This document shows, piece after piece, positions 10,929-20,607 of a DNA stretch of 64,000 nt. Made by a program: the position numbers and the translations under genes. Source of the stretch: Coenobita brevimanus (taxonomy: Eukaryota > Arthropoda > Malacostraca > Decapoda > Coenobitidae). The stretch spans positions 32,834,309 to 32,898,308 of the forward strand of contig CM064653.1 of NCBI GenBank assembly GCA_032717465.1, in the 5' to 3' direction. Under the pieces are notes generated by a model. It had not been told where the DNA came from. It searched no databases and saw only the letters and a list, made by a program, of their open reading frames with translations. How positions within the stretch are numbered: the stretch's first letter is position 1; every line of letters begins with the position of its first letter.

Positions 10929-11791
10929 TAAAAGAGGTACAAGGTAGGGTAGTGGATGTTGGAGTGGCCCTGATGAGAGAGGATAGTGTTTGGAATCTCC
11001 CTGTACTGTTGTTTGCAGATGATACTGTGTTGTTGAGTGAAGACGAAGGGGAGCTGCAAGGCTTGGTGGATGAGTTTGAGAGAGTGTGTAAGAAACGGAA
11101 CCTAAAGGTGAATGTAGGGAAGAGTAAAGTGATGGTCTTTGAGAGAGGTGAAGTTAGTGAATGTACAGCGAGGTTAGATGGTGAGGAATTGGAAAATGTG
11201 AGTACGTTTAAGTATTTGGGTAGTGTGATGAGTAAGGATGGAGGTTTGGAGGGTGAAGTGCTTGAAAGGGTACGGCAGGGAAGAAAGGTTGCTGGTTCCT
11301 TGAAAGCAGTGATAAGAAACAGGGAAGTGAGCATGGAAGTGAAAAAGTTACTACATGACAGTATTGTGATACCAACTCTAACGTACGGAAGTGAAGCTTG
11401 GATATTGTTGGAAGGACACAAGTCAAGAGTGAGAGCAGTGGAAATGAGTTATTTAAGAGGAGCCTGTGGAGTCACGTGGAGAGACAGGCTGACGAATGAG
11501 GATATAAAGGAGCGTTGTGGTGTTGATGTGGATGTGATAGGAAGCGTTATGAGGAACACACTGAGGTGGTTTGGCCATGTGGAGAGGATGGAGGGTGAAA
11601 GACTGACGAAGAGAGTGTATGTGAGTGAGGTGGATGGGGGAAGAGGGAGGGGGAGGCCGAGGATGAGATGGAGGGATGGGGTGGAGAGGTATATGAGAGA
11701 GGGGGGTTTGAGTTGGGAGCAAGGCAGTGAAATGGCGGGGGACAGGGCGACTTGGAGGCGATTTGTTTGTGGCCACCCCAAACGGGATTGA
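10889..11791 (+). pseudogene. RTE reverse transcriptase, C-terminal half
   Basis: Starts inside motif B (MSPWLFNLYMDG) and carries motif C FADD, the thumb (GKSKVMVFERGE, STFKYLGSVMSKDG) and the basic C-terminal tail (GRGRGRPRMRWRDGV). This tail is characteristic of RTE-related proteins found widely in invertebrate genomes. The open frame reaches the element's terminus. It is fragmentary because the start of the protein is in another frame. Confidence 0.85.
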
Positions 11792-11959
11792 GGCGTCTGG
11801 CAATAGATAGATAGATAGATAGTGCTGTGGGTAGCAGGATTAAAACGGCCAGGAGGCCCACGGACTGAAGGGACAACTATTTTCTAACGCCAGTCTTTAA
11901 CATGCAAATAAATACTTTTCTAGCAAACTGTGTTCCTATCTACATTTTTCACCATTTCC

Positions 11960-12195
11960 TGTCATGTCTTGTTTACATACTCCACGTGCTGTCGCTCCAG
12001 GTAAAATTCTTAACTACAAAGACAGCTATTTTAGTTTCTACTCGTTGCCTCCTGACTACTTTATTCAGCGTAGGAAAAACTTTTGGAACTGCCTTCATTA
12101 ACCCCCCAGTATGAGAAGCTTTTCCAAAGGTAAGAGAATCGTCTGTGGGTGTGAAGAATAAACTATAACGTCGTACAGGTAAAGGAATTGAATAT
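11960..12195. mobile_element. Palindromic MITE (TTAA family), degraded
   Basis: An arm reading CTGACTACTTTATTCAGCG then TAGG at about 12053-12076 is opposed by GTAAGAGAATCGTCTGTGGG and GAAGAATAAACTATAACGTC at about 12130-12172. No ORF. Confidence 0.45.
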
Positions 12196-12782
12196 TTTTA
12201 CTGTGCTATACCACGATAACACAGAGTGATAATATTTCTTTTAAGAGTCTTTACTAAATACCATTTAGTATAAGATCTAAGTCTTTGGAAACGTGCTAAT
12301 ATATATATATATATTTAATTTAGGTTCTTTATTTACCATTCAGTACAAGCCCCAGCACCCTGGGGAACACTGTCCCTGAAGGCCAAGCAGGGAAGGCTGC
12401 ATGAGGAAAACAAAATCGGTATCAAAGGGCATAGAAGGTATTGAAGTAATTATCAGTACAAGCACAATAATGAACAAAGACATACAATGATACATACATG
12501 GTACAAAGTTGTCACAGGAACTATCATTACTGGTTTTGAAATAAGTGAAATGGTACATAGATACACACGTATGTACATACATATGCAGATTGAGAGGCAC
12601 ATATGCACACATACATATCCGGATATATTTATACATATATGACTGTATGTTCACGCACATGTAGCCATAGACATACTGCATGTACATGATAGGTACGCAT
12701 GTTTAAAGATATAGGTATGTGTACAGGCGTGTATACATTTACTTATGCAACATGCACATATATATGATATATTCATATATTC

Positions 12783-13566
12783 TGTTATGGAACAGAGAAA
12801 GATAATGTACACTTTAAGTGAGAATACTAAAAATCACTACTTTCCCGTAAAGTTCCAGGTTCAAAACAAAAGAGTTAGGTAAAATTACAAGTTAAAGTTT
12901 AATGCTCAAACTAACAACAAAACATTCAGGACTCATAAGGATAATGTAATGGCAAAAAATAGGTTACATATATGGTTAACTGCAATAGCCTCTATTAACA
13001 CGAAATTAGCATGAGTAAATTTATCTAAGTCAGCCCTGATAAAATGAGAAAACACTGGATAATGCTCAGTTAACGCAAGATATATTATTACAGATACAAA
13101 ATATTATTACCAATGGCTGACAATATGAATTACAAAAACTTTACTAGGCCTACGAATCAACACCTTATGCTATACAGTATAAGAACAAAATGTAATAACA
13201 CTTATACTCAGATTACACAGCTGCTAGATGGTTGGAGACTTCCTGAGCACTCACAATAATAACAACTGTACAGGGGAGGACAGAGATGTGAGCAAAATGA
13301 GGAGTAGATCTAAGTGGCAATTAATGCAGAGACTGAGCTCATTATATAGGGGCCGGCAGAGCTTGATACAACTTGTAAGAAGGACGCGCAAATGAAGCCA
13401 GAGGGGACAAAGAGTTGACACTCCTGCTCTGAACAACAGAAAGAACGACTTACTCTACTATAAGGGAGGAGGGGGGGAGTGAGGTAGAACACACTCGTGA
13501 TCAAACATGCAGCATACTGTACGTTAGAATTACACAAAGGATGATGAAATCATAGGCTATGTAACA
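12783..13566 (-). repeat. 3' LTR of the Gmr1-like element
   Basis: 784 bp, almost identical to 18277-19060. The termini are TGTTA and TAACA in either orientation, forming the usual short inverted ends. It contains the same TATATAA box at 13342-13348 (minus). Differences from the 5' LTR are mostly transitions. Confidence 0.95.
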
Positions 13567-13575
13567 CCTCCCCAC
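13567..13575 (-). promoter_or_regulatory. Polypurine tract of the LTR element
   Basis: On the minus strand GTGGGGAGG directly precedes the 3' LTR start TGTTACATAG. A purine run in this place primes plus-strand DNA synthesis in LTR retroelements. Confidence 0.8.
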
Positions 13576-13627
13576 AAAGAAAAAGAAATTTACAAAGGAA
13601 ATTTCTTATTACTCTAAAACAATCTGT

Positions 13628-16423
13628 CTAAAGTCTAGATAAGCAATCTGCAATAACATTTTCTTTCCCCTTGACATGTTGTATGTCTAATGAATACTCC
13701 TGAAGAAGTAGACTCAATCTTGTCAATCTCTGATTTTTATCTTTAAACTTACTAAGGAATTTCAGTGGGTTATGATCGGTATAAATGACTATGGGGTCAA
13801 AACCAGAACACAAATAAAATGAAAAATGCTGTAAACCCAAAATCAAGGCCAAAAGCTCTTTCTCAATAGTTGAGTAGTTCTTTTGAGGTGGAGTGAACTT
13901 CTTACTGTAATAAGATACAGGATGTTCAATACCCTGATCATCCTCTTGCAGCAAAACAGCCCCAGCTCCTGTTTCACTTGCGTCAACAGCCATCTTAAAA
14001 GGCTTAGCAAAATTTGGAGTAGCGAGCACTGGCTGACTTAATAGGATAGCTTTAAGTTTGCTGAAAGAGGATTCACAGTCATCGGTCCAGACAAATTTAA
14101 CTCCCTTTTTCAGTAGGTCTGTAAGTGGTGATACAAGAATTGAAAAGTTAAGAACAAATCTCCTGTAATAACCTACCATTCCCAAAAATCTTTGTAGCTC
14201 TTTCCTGCTTTTAGGTCTGGGAAGATCACTTATAACCTGAACCTTAGCTCCTGGTGGTGCAACATGTCCATCACCAATTACGTACCCAAGGTACTGAACT
14301 TTAGCTTGACCAAACTCACACTTTGATAAATTAGCTACAAGATTAGCCTGAACCAAACGCTCAAGAAATTTACTGACATGGCATAGGTGATCTTTCCAGT
14401 TGTCACTGAAGATTAATACATCATCAATATAAACAACACACCCTGCCAAACCCTCTGTTACAACGTTCATGAGCTTCTGAAATGTGGCTGGTGCATTCTT
14501 CATACCATATGGCATTACAGAACATGCAAAAGTCTTTCCTAGTGTTACAAAACATGAGATCTCCCTAGCACGTTTAGTCATAGGTACTTGCCAGTATCCC
14601 TTTAACAAATCAAACTTACTTATGTACCTAGCCTTTCCGATCTTCTCTATGCAATCTTCCACGCGAGGGAGAGGGTAAGTGTCTGTTTTGGTTATCTGGT
14701 TAACACGTCTGTAGTCGATGCAAAGCCGCTGTGACCCACCTGGCTTAGGGACTAGAGGGACAGAACTCCACTCGCTCTGACAGGGCTCAATCATCTTGTG
14801 GTCCAACAGGTAGCCAAGCTCCTTCTGGATGAGAGGAACTTTCACTGGGTTCACAGGGTAAGGAGGCAATTTAATTGGCTTTGCGTCTCCAACATCGACA
14901 TCATGCATCAACACAGTGGTTCTTCCTGGAGTGGCACGGAACACTTGCGGGTACTTCTGCAGTAATGCCGAAAACTCCTGCCTTTCCTCAGGAGCTAGAT
15001 GAGAAAGCTTAGTCTGGAGATCATTCATGATATCAGGATTCTTCCCCAAACTATCACTCAGGCTCATGCTGCATGGGAGAACTTCACTTGCAGACTCGGG
15101 TGGAACAGCTACAGTGCAGACTGGGTTATTTTCGTCCCGCCTGTGATATAACTTTATCATGTTGATGTGACAAAGTTGCTTGTTCTTTCTACAATCTGGT
15201 GTGGCGATGACATAGTTGACATCACTGAGTTTCTTCTCCACGAAATAAGGACCACTAAACTTGGCTTGAAGAGGTTGCCCATGCACTGGTAGCAGAATCA
15301 AAACCTGATCTCCTGGCTGAAAGTGGCGTAACCTGGACTTCTTATCATACCAAGTCTTCATCTTCTCCTGAGCAGCTCCTAAATTCTCTCTCGCCAGCTG
15401 TAAAGCAGTGAACAGCCGTTCTTTGAACTTCATCACATACTCCAGCAGGTTGACGTCATCTTCCTCCAACAGCCAGCATTCCTTGAGTAGCTTAAGGGGT
15501 CCTCTTACTTCATGGCCAAACAGTAGTTCAGAGGGTGAGAAGCCCAGTGATTCATTTGGAGATTCTCTTGCGGCAAATACAACGAATGGAAGACCTTTAT
15601 CCCAGTCTTTCTGATGTTCCAAACAGTATTTCTTGAGCATCGATTTGAGTGTTTGATGATATCTCTCCAACGCTCCTTGGGTCTGGGGATGGTAAGCTGA
15701 AGACGTGATCTGGGTGATGCCCAACTCTTTCAGAGACTGCTTGAAAACATTTGACATGAAATTACTTCCCCGGTCTGACTGTACCTCCTTGGGCAGACCA
15801 AACTTTGTGAAGAACCCTAGCATTTCCTTAACCACGTTCTTTGCTGAGATATTTCTAAGTGGAATGGCTTCAGGATAACGAGTAGCCATATCAATAAGGG
15901 TCAACACATAGGAAAATCCTGAAGAAGTCTTAGGAAGAGGGCCCACAATATCCACCAACACACGGGTGAATGGCGCCTCAAAAGGAGGAATGGGAACTAG
16001 AGGTGCAACCTTTTCGGTCTGATTACACTTCCCCACAACTCGACAGGTGTGACAAGACTTACAATACCAGGAAACATCCCTGAAGATACCTGGCCAGTAG
16101 AAGTGTTTCAAAATGCGTGCCACAGTCTTCCTCACTCCAAGGTGTCCTGCCAAACTGGAATCATGAGCCACTCTAATGATATCCTGCCTACAAACACGAG
16201 GGATGACAACTTGATGTACAACCTCCCATTCACAGTCGGCTGATGCTGTTGGGGGTCTCCACTTCCTCATAAGTACTCCTGACTTTATATAATAACAAGT
16301 AGAAGCACCAGCTGACTCTTCCTCACTGCAAGCAGAGTTAGCTAGACCTTTCAACTCAGGGTCAGCAACCTGCAACTCAACCAACTCTTGACGAGACAAA
16401 TTATCAACACTACGGGTACTGCC
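13628..16423 (-). CDS. pol: Pol polyprotein: integrase, reverse transcriptase, RNase H
   Basis: An uninterrupted frame opens after a TGA at 16424-16426 and stops at 13628. Numbering from the TTG at 16399 gives 923 residues. Integrase comes first: zinc site H79, H86, C113, C116; catalytic D150, D209, E245; and a GPY-type module at about 379-420 (FSGPYFVEKK). Reverse transcriptase follows: FDLLKGYWQVP with D597, and YIDDVLIF at 657-664. RNase H is last, with D806, E847 and D875. All catalytic residues I can place are present. There is no upstream ATG in this frame. It overlaps the gag-protease ORF by 73 bp in the -1 frame, so expression would need -1 frameshifting, or the shift is a mutation. 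The integrase-before-RT order with a Gypsy-type RT is the notable feature. Confidence 0.93.
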   Translation of the reverse strand, partial: GSTRSVDNLSRQELVELQVADPELKGLANSACSEEESAGASTCYYIKSGVLMRKWRPPTASADCEWEVVHQVVIPRVCRQDIIRVAHDSSLAGHLGVRKTVARILKHFYWPGIFRDVSWYCKSCHTCRVVGKCNQTEKVAPLVPIPPFEAPFTRVLVDIVGPLPKTSSGFSYVLTLIDMATRYPEAIPLRNISAKNVVKEMLGFFTKFGLPKEVQSDRGSNFMSNVFKQSLKELGITQITSSAYHPQTQGALERYHQTLKSMLKKYCLEHQKDWDKGLPFVVFAARESPNESLGFSPSELLFGHEVRGPLKLLKECWLLEEDDVNLLEYVMKFKERLFTALQLARENLGAAQEKMKTWYDKKSRLRHFQPGDQVLILLPVHGQPLQAKFSGPYFVEKKLSDVNYVIATPDCRKNKQLCHINMIKLYHRRDENNPVCTVAVPPESASEVLPCSMSLSDSLGKNPDIMNDLQTKLSHLAPEERQEFSALLQKYPQVFRATPGRTTVLMHDVDVGDAKPIKLPPYPVNPVKVPLIQKELGYLLDHKMIEPCQSEWSSVPLVPKPGGSQRLCIDYRRVNQITKTDTYPLPRVEDCIEKIGKARYISKFDLLKGYWQVPMTKRAREISCFVTLGKTFACSVMPYGMKNAPATFQKLMNVVTEGLAGCVVYIDDVLIFSDNWKDHLCHVSKFLERLVQANLVANLSKCEFGQAKVQYLGYVIGDGHVAPPGAKVQVISDLPRPKSRKELQRFLGMVGYYRRFVLNFSILVSPLTDLLKKGVKFVWTDDCESSFSKLKAILLSQPVLATPNFAKPFKMAVDASETGAGAVLLQEDDQGIEHPVSYYSKKFTPPQKNYSTIEKELLALILGLQHFSFYLCSGFDPIVIYTDHNPLKFLSKFKDKNQRLTRLSLLLQEYSLDIQHVKGKENVIADCLSRL

Positions 16424-18192
16424 TCATCTGGTGAGTGGTCCAAATTAGCAAGAAAAGTGTCAGCTAGGATAACATCATCACCATCATTATCCTTTAAGTC
16501 ACCAGTAACTTTAGACTTAGCCCTAGTGACAGCACATGCAGAGAACACATCAGGGACATCACAATCCTGGGCCGCAGCCACTGGCTCACTAGACAACTGA
16601 GGAGCTGGACACACTTGACTTCCACCAATATCATTTCCAAGTAAGAAAGTTACACCTGACATTGGGAGTGTCTCAACCAACCCAACCATAACAGAACCAT
16701 TAACAAAACCAGACTCTAAATTCACTCTGTACAGAGGGACAGAGAAGTAATTATTCCCTACACCTTGTAAGATTACAGTTTCATCAGAGGAATTAACATG
16801 AGAGCCTAGAACACTGGTCAGCATAAGGGATTGGCAAGCACCTGTATCACGATATATTTTAACTGATTTCCTGTCATTACTGTCCAGAGGACTGACAAAA
16901 CCATCAGACAGGAAATTAGCACATGAACTCTTGAGAGTGTCACCCACGTTACTGCTCAAAAGAGGAGCTTCATCATGAGGATTTAATTTACCCCTCAAAG
17001 CAGGTTCAGTTAACTCACTTAAAGAATTCTGGGAACTCTCAAGGGTGGACACTAGACCAATTGACTGAATATTTAAAGACTCCTTTTTGTTCACATCACG
17101 CTGTCTCCTGAAACATCTCTCCGTAGTATGACCAAGCTTACTACAATAAGTACATTTACTTTTCTGAAACCTAGAGGTGAAGCTGGTATTTACTTCCTGA
17201 GAAACATCATCTTTATTCTCTTTCCTGTTACCTGTACTCTGAGTAGAGGCAACGTACTTACTCTCAGCTTTCCTTTTTCCTTTAGAATATCTCTTGTGAG
17301 TGAGAACATATTCATCAGCTAAAACTGCAGCATCAGACAAATTATCTATTCTTTTCTCATCAAGATATAGGCTTACATCTTTATTAATACACCTTTTGAA
17401 GTCCTCCAGCAAAATCATCTGCTTAAATTTACCAAAATCAGAATCCACATTCTTAGAATTTAACCACTGCTCTAACAGATCTTCTTTGATTTTTGCATAC
17501 TCAACATGGGATTGCTTATCTTGCTTATAAGTTGTCCTAAATTTTACTCTATAGGCTTCAGGAACAAGCTCATAGGCCTTAAGAATCAAGCTCTTAACTA
17601 CATCATAATTATCAGATTGATCCTGAGGCAAAGATGCATAAGTTACTTGAGCTTTACCGGTGAGAACAGTTTGAAGGAGTACTGGCCAATACTTTTTGGG
17701 CCAATTAAAACCTGTAGCTACCCTCTCAAACATCTGAAAATACTTTGTTAAATCGGATTCATTAAAAGGAGGGACAAGTTTAACATTTTTAGCCACATCA
17801 AAATCATCAGAGCTAGATGATCCAGTTCCACCTTGTTTCATGCGATACTCATGGTCTGCCTGAATCCTAGCAAGTTCAATTTGTGCCTGAGCCTGTGCCT
17901 CCTGAATACGAGCATTTGCCTGAAATTCAGCCTCCTTATCACGAGCCTCCTGCAGGGCTAGCTGTAACTTAGCTAATTCAATCTGCGTTTGCTCATTTGG
18001 AGGAGTTACATTAAACAAGCTTTCATTAATCATGTCAACAATTTGATCTTTAGAATGATGAGAGCGAACAGCAATTCCCAATTGTTGAGGAACAAGCTTA
18101 AGTTCATTCTTTGTTCTGTTTTCTACATCACACACTGTTTGCACATTTGACAAAAAATCTTTGGCTTCATCAAGAGTAGTAATAGTAGACAT
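16351..18192 (-). CDS. gag: Gag-protease polyprotein with SCAN-like capsid region
   Basis: About 613 residues from ATG at 18192. The frame is open to 18222, and I prefer the internal MSTITTLDEA start. Order, numbered from the 18222 codon: a charged and glutamine-rich helical stretch at 78-130; capsid region from PPFNESDLTKYFQMFE (151); a helical segment at about 219-310 resembling the SCAN domain (PEAYRVKFR, LLEDFKRCI, DAAVLADEYVLTHK); zinc knuckle C357, C360, H365, C370; and a retropepsin-type site DTGA at 459-462 with a partner LLGNDI near 527. Function: particle assembly, RNA packaging and polyprotein cleavage. SCAN domains are known to descend from the capsid of Gmr1-like elements, which agrees with the pol order. 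Confidence 0.9.
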   Translation of the reverse strand: MSTITTLDEAKDFLSNVQTVCDVENRTKNELKLVPQQLGIAVRSHHSKDQIVDMINESLFNVTPPNEQTQIELAKLQLALQEARDKEAEFQANARIQEAQAQAQIELARIQADHEYRMKQGGTGSSSSDDFDVAKNVKLVPPFNESDLTKYFQMFERVATGFNWPKKYWPVLLQTVLTGKAQVTYASLPQDQSDNYDVVKSLILKAYELVPEAYRVKFRTTYKQDKQSHVEYAKIKEDLLEQWLNSKNVDSDFGKFKQMILLEDFKRCINKDVSLYLDEKRIDNLSDAAVLADEYVLTHKRYSKGKRKAESKYVASTQSTGNRKENKDDVSQEVNTSFTSRFQKSKCTYCSKLGHTTERCFRRQRDVNKKESLNIQSIGLVSTLESSQNSLSELTEPALRGKLNPHDEAPLLSSNVGDTLKSSCANFLSDGFVSPLDSNDRKSVKIYRDTGACQSLMLTSVLGSHVNSSDETVILQGVGNNYFSVPLYRVNLESGFVNGSVMVGLVETLPMSGVTFLLGNDIGGSQVCPAPQLSSEPVAAAQDCDVPDVFSACAVTRAKSKVTGDLKDNDGDDVILADTFLANLDHSPDEAVPVVLIICLVKSWLSCRLLTLS

Positions 18193-18252
18193 CATGAATA
18201 AATCACAGTCACAAAATATCAAGCAATATCCTTATGATAATATCCTGAATAT

Positions 18253-18270
18253 CCTGATAAGAGGTCGCCA
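18253..18270 (-). promoter_or_regulatory. Primer-binding site of the LTR element
   Basis: On the minus strand the 5' LTR ends CCGTAACA, followed by TAAATT and then TGGCGACCTCTTATCAGG. A TGG start a few bases inside the LTR is the standard complement to a tRNA 3' CCA. I cannot assign the primer tRNA from sequence alone. Confidence 0.7.
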
Positions 18271-18276
18271 AATTTA

Positions 18277-19060
18277 TGTTACGGAACAGAGAAAGATAAT
18301 GTACACTTTAAGTGAGAATACTAAAAATCACTACTGTCCCGTAAAGTTCCAGGTTCAAAACAAAAGAGTTAGGTAAAATTACAAGTTAAAGTTTAATGCT
18401 CAAACTAACAACAAAACATTCAGGACTCATAAGGATAATATAATGGCAAAAAACAGGTTAAATATATGGTTAACTGCAATAGCCTCTATTAACACGAAAT
18501 TAGCATGAGTAAATTTATCTAAGTCAGCCCTGATAAAATGAGAAAACACTGGATAATGCTCAGTTAACGCAAGATATATTATTACAGATACAAAATATTA
18601 TTACCACTGGCTGATAACATGAATTACAAAAACTTTACTAGGCTTACGAATCAACACCTTATGCTATACAGTACAAAAACAAAATGTAATAACACTTATA
18701 CTCAAATTACACAGCTGCTAGATGGTTGGAGACTTCCTGAGCACTCACAATAATAACAACTGTACAGGGGAGGACAGAGATGTGAACAAAATGAGGAGTA
18801 GATCCAAGTGGCAATTAATGCAGAGACTGAGCTCATTATATAGGGGCCGGCAGAGCTTGATACAACTTGTAAGAAGGACGCGCAAATGAAGCCAGAGGGG
18901 ACAAAGAGTTGACACTCCTGCTCTGAACAACAGAAAGAACGACTCACTCTACTATAAGGGAGGAGGGGGGGAGTGAGGTAGAACACGCTCGTGATCAAAC
19001 ATGCAGCATACTGTACGTTAGAATTACACAAAGGATGATGAAATCGTAGGCTATGTAACA
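18277..19060 (-). repeat. 5' LTR of the Gmr1-like element
   Basis: 784 bp with TGTTA and TAACA ends, partner of 12783-13566. It carries the element promoter on the minus strand (TATATAA at 18836-18842). The right flank ATACATAGAC is 3' UTR of the host I-type LINE. Confidence 0.95.
18836..18842 (-). promoter_or_regulatory. TATA box in the 5' LTR
   Basis: The minus strand reads CCCCTATATAATGAGCTCAG, a good TATA match in the middle of the LTR, conserved in the other LTR (13342-13348). It probably marks the U3/R border region. The transcription start was not determined. Confidence 0.55.
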
Positions 19061-19258
19061 ATACATAGACAGGGAGACATGTATATATACATATACACCC
19101 TAAGTAGATACATAAACATAGTCACATTCACAGGTAGGTACAGTACATATGGAAAAAAAAACACGATATGCATTTTAAAATTACCTCTTGATTCAGAATC
19201 CCAGCACTAGAACAATACAAGCACATGCACCTTTGTGTGCGTGTGTGCACGTGTGCGT

Positions 19259-19429
<171 letters not shown>

Positions 19430-19456
19430 TCCGATCATTGTCCCAGTGCCAGGACA

Positions 19457-20607
19457 TTACAATGAACAGAAGTCGGGGTGAAAGGTGAGAATGTCTTCGA
19501 GTACATCAAGATGTGTGATGAAGTAGGTACACAAAGCAGAAAACAAGAGTCCACGGGGTCTGAAGGGGGCAATAACTGGGCAGTTAATGATATGATGGGA
19601 TAATGCTTCATCCATTGGATTGTGACAGAGTTTACATGGCCTGTTGGTCGGTCGTCCGGTGATTTCCCCTGGGGAGCGATACCCCAGGCGAATACGGGTG
19701 ACGGCCACATCACATCGGTGGGTATGGGTGGGGTGCTTGCCATAGGTGTGTCTCACGCCATGGTAGGTGTCATAGTGCTGGATGGTGACACTAGTGGGAC
19801 TTTCAGCATTGGTACGCAGGGCTAGGTCCTCCCTGGACTCCTCGAGAAGGATTCTCCGAACAATTGTCGTGGACACAGGGAGGCGGATGGCAGCTAGGAG
19901 ATGGTTACAGGCAGCTCGAGCCAAGCGATCTGCCTGGTCGTGGCGGATGTGACCAACATGGGCTGGGATCCAAATAAAAGAAACCCTGAGACCAAGAGCA
20001 TGAGCCTAATGGAGGCGAGAGTAGAGGGAAGCGAAGAGGGGGAGGGGAGTCGGAAGGGAGATACAAAGTAAGGCAAGGGCAGCTTGGGAATCGCTGACAA
20101 TTAAACTTGGTAGGTGATGAGAGAGAAGGAAGTCAAGGGCTGAGGTATAGCAAATAGTTCACACTGGGTCCTGCTGGCCCAGTTGGGAAGGCGGTGGGAG
20201 GTGGAGAAGGCGGGGGAAGCAGAGTTAGTAAAGGCAATGCAAGCAGCTCCTGCCTGGCCCTTAGCGATGACAGAACCGTCGGTGTAGACGTGAACAGGGG
20301 GGGAATGGTAGGTGCGGGCTGCGGAGTTAAGGGTTTCAGTGATGGAAAGCTGTGAGGAAATTGGTAAACGGTCAGAAGCAGTGGCAGAAGGTGTGTAGTG
20401 CACAGCAGGAGTCGTACGTGTCCAGGTAGGGGGCAAAAGGTCAGTAGGGATGGGAGTGACAATATCAGCACGGATGTTGGCGGGAGCACGGCCAGAAAGC
20501 TGGTGAAGACAGTTGAGTGCTGAACGAATTCGTTTTAGCCAGGATGCCAGGCCTGGCACATGAGTGTGCCGGATCCGATCTAGGTGAGTGGAATCAGAGA
20601 TAATCAA
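19457..20607 (-). pseudogene. I-type LINE: RNase H and C-terminal zinc knuckle
   Basis: RNase H signature VHVYTDGSVIAKGQAGAACI at about 20290, then an AELFAI-like acidic helix (CELFAIPQPLTSF). Downstream a separate frame (19924-19457) carries RLGYRSPGEITG and a CCHC-type tail, CKLCHNPMDEALSHHIINC. Frames change near 20100 and 19910, so the protein is broken. RNase H would remove RNA from the cDNA hybrid. Its presence separates this element from the Jockey-like and RTE families in the window. Confidence 0.85.

Larger units (their letters stand above)
9606..11828 (+). mobile_element. RTE LINE copy 2, 5'-truncated, with ATAG tail
   Basis: Non-LTR reverse transcriptase region with the C-terminal domain. 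Reading starts at about 9606 in the linker after the missing endonuclease. Defects relative to sister copies are CAA to TAA at 9861-9863, TGG to TAG near 10050, and loss of one G in AACAGGGATG near 10880, which shifts the frame. RT motifs are FMDLEKAYDRVDRQG, the frameshifted LKQG region and LLFADDTVLLSEDEGELQG at about 11005-11060. The C-terminus has LRWFGHVERMEGERLTKRV and GRGRGRPRMRWRDG, and the stop is at 11789-11791. The 3' UTR is only about 15 bp and ends GGCGTCTGGCAATAGATAG, with ATAG repeats to 11821. This compact 3' end is typical of RTE elements. Confidence 0.9.
12783..19060 (-). mobile_element. Gmr1-like Ty3/Gypsy LTR retrotransposon, full length
   Basis: Structure on the minus strand: 5' LTR 18277-19060, primer-binding site, gag-protease ORF, pol ORF (integrase, RT, RNase H), polypurine tract, 3' LTR 12783-13566. 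Both LTRs are 784 bp, begin TGTTA and end TAACA, and differ at about 18 positions by eye (roughly 2 percent). Flanks in element orientation are GTAT upstream and GAAT downstream. The paralogous empty site at 23499-23502 is GTAT, so a 4-bp duplication with one later change is likely. Integrase lies before RT, unlike ordinary Ty3/Gypsy. This arrangement is known for the Gmr1 group. Confidence 0.93.

Noticed and set aside
13628..16423. Copia element, because integrase precedes RT
   Set aside because: The RT has Gypsy-type motifs (YIDDVLIF, a FLGMVGYYRRF connection) and the integrase has a GPY module. Domain order alone resembles Copia.
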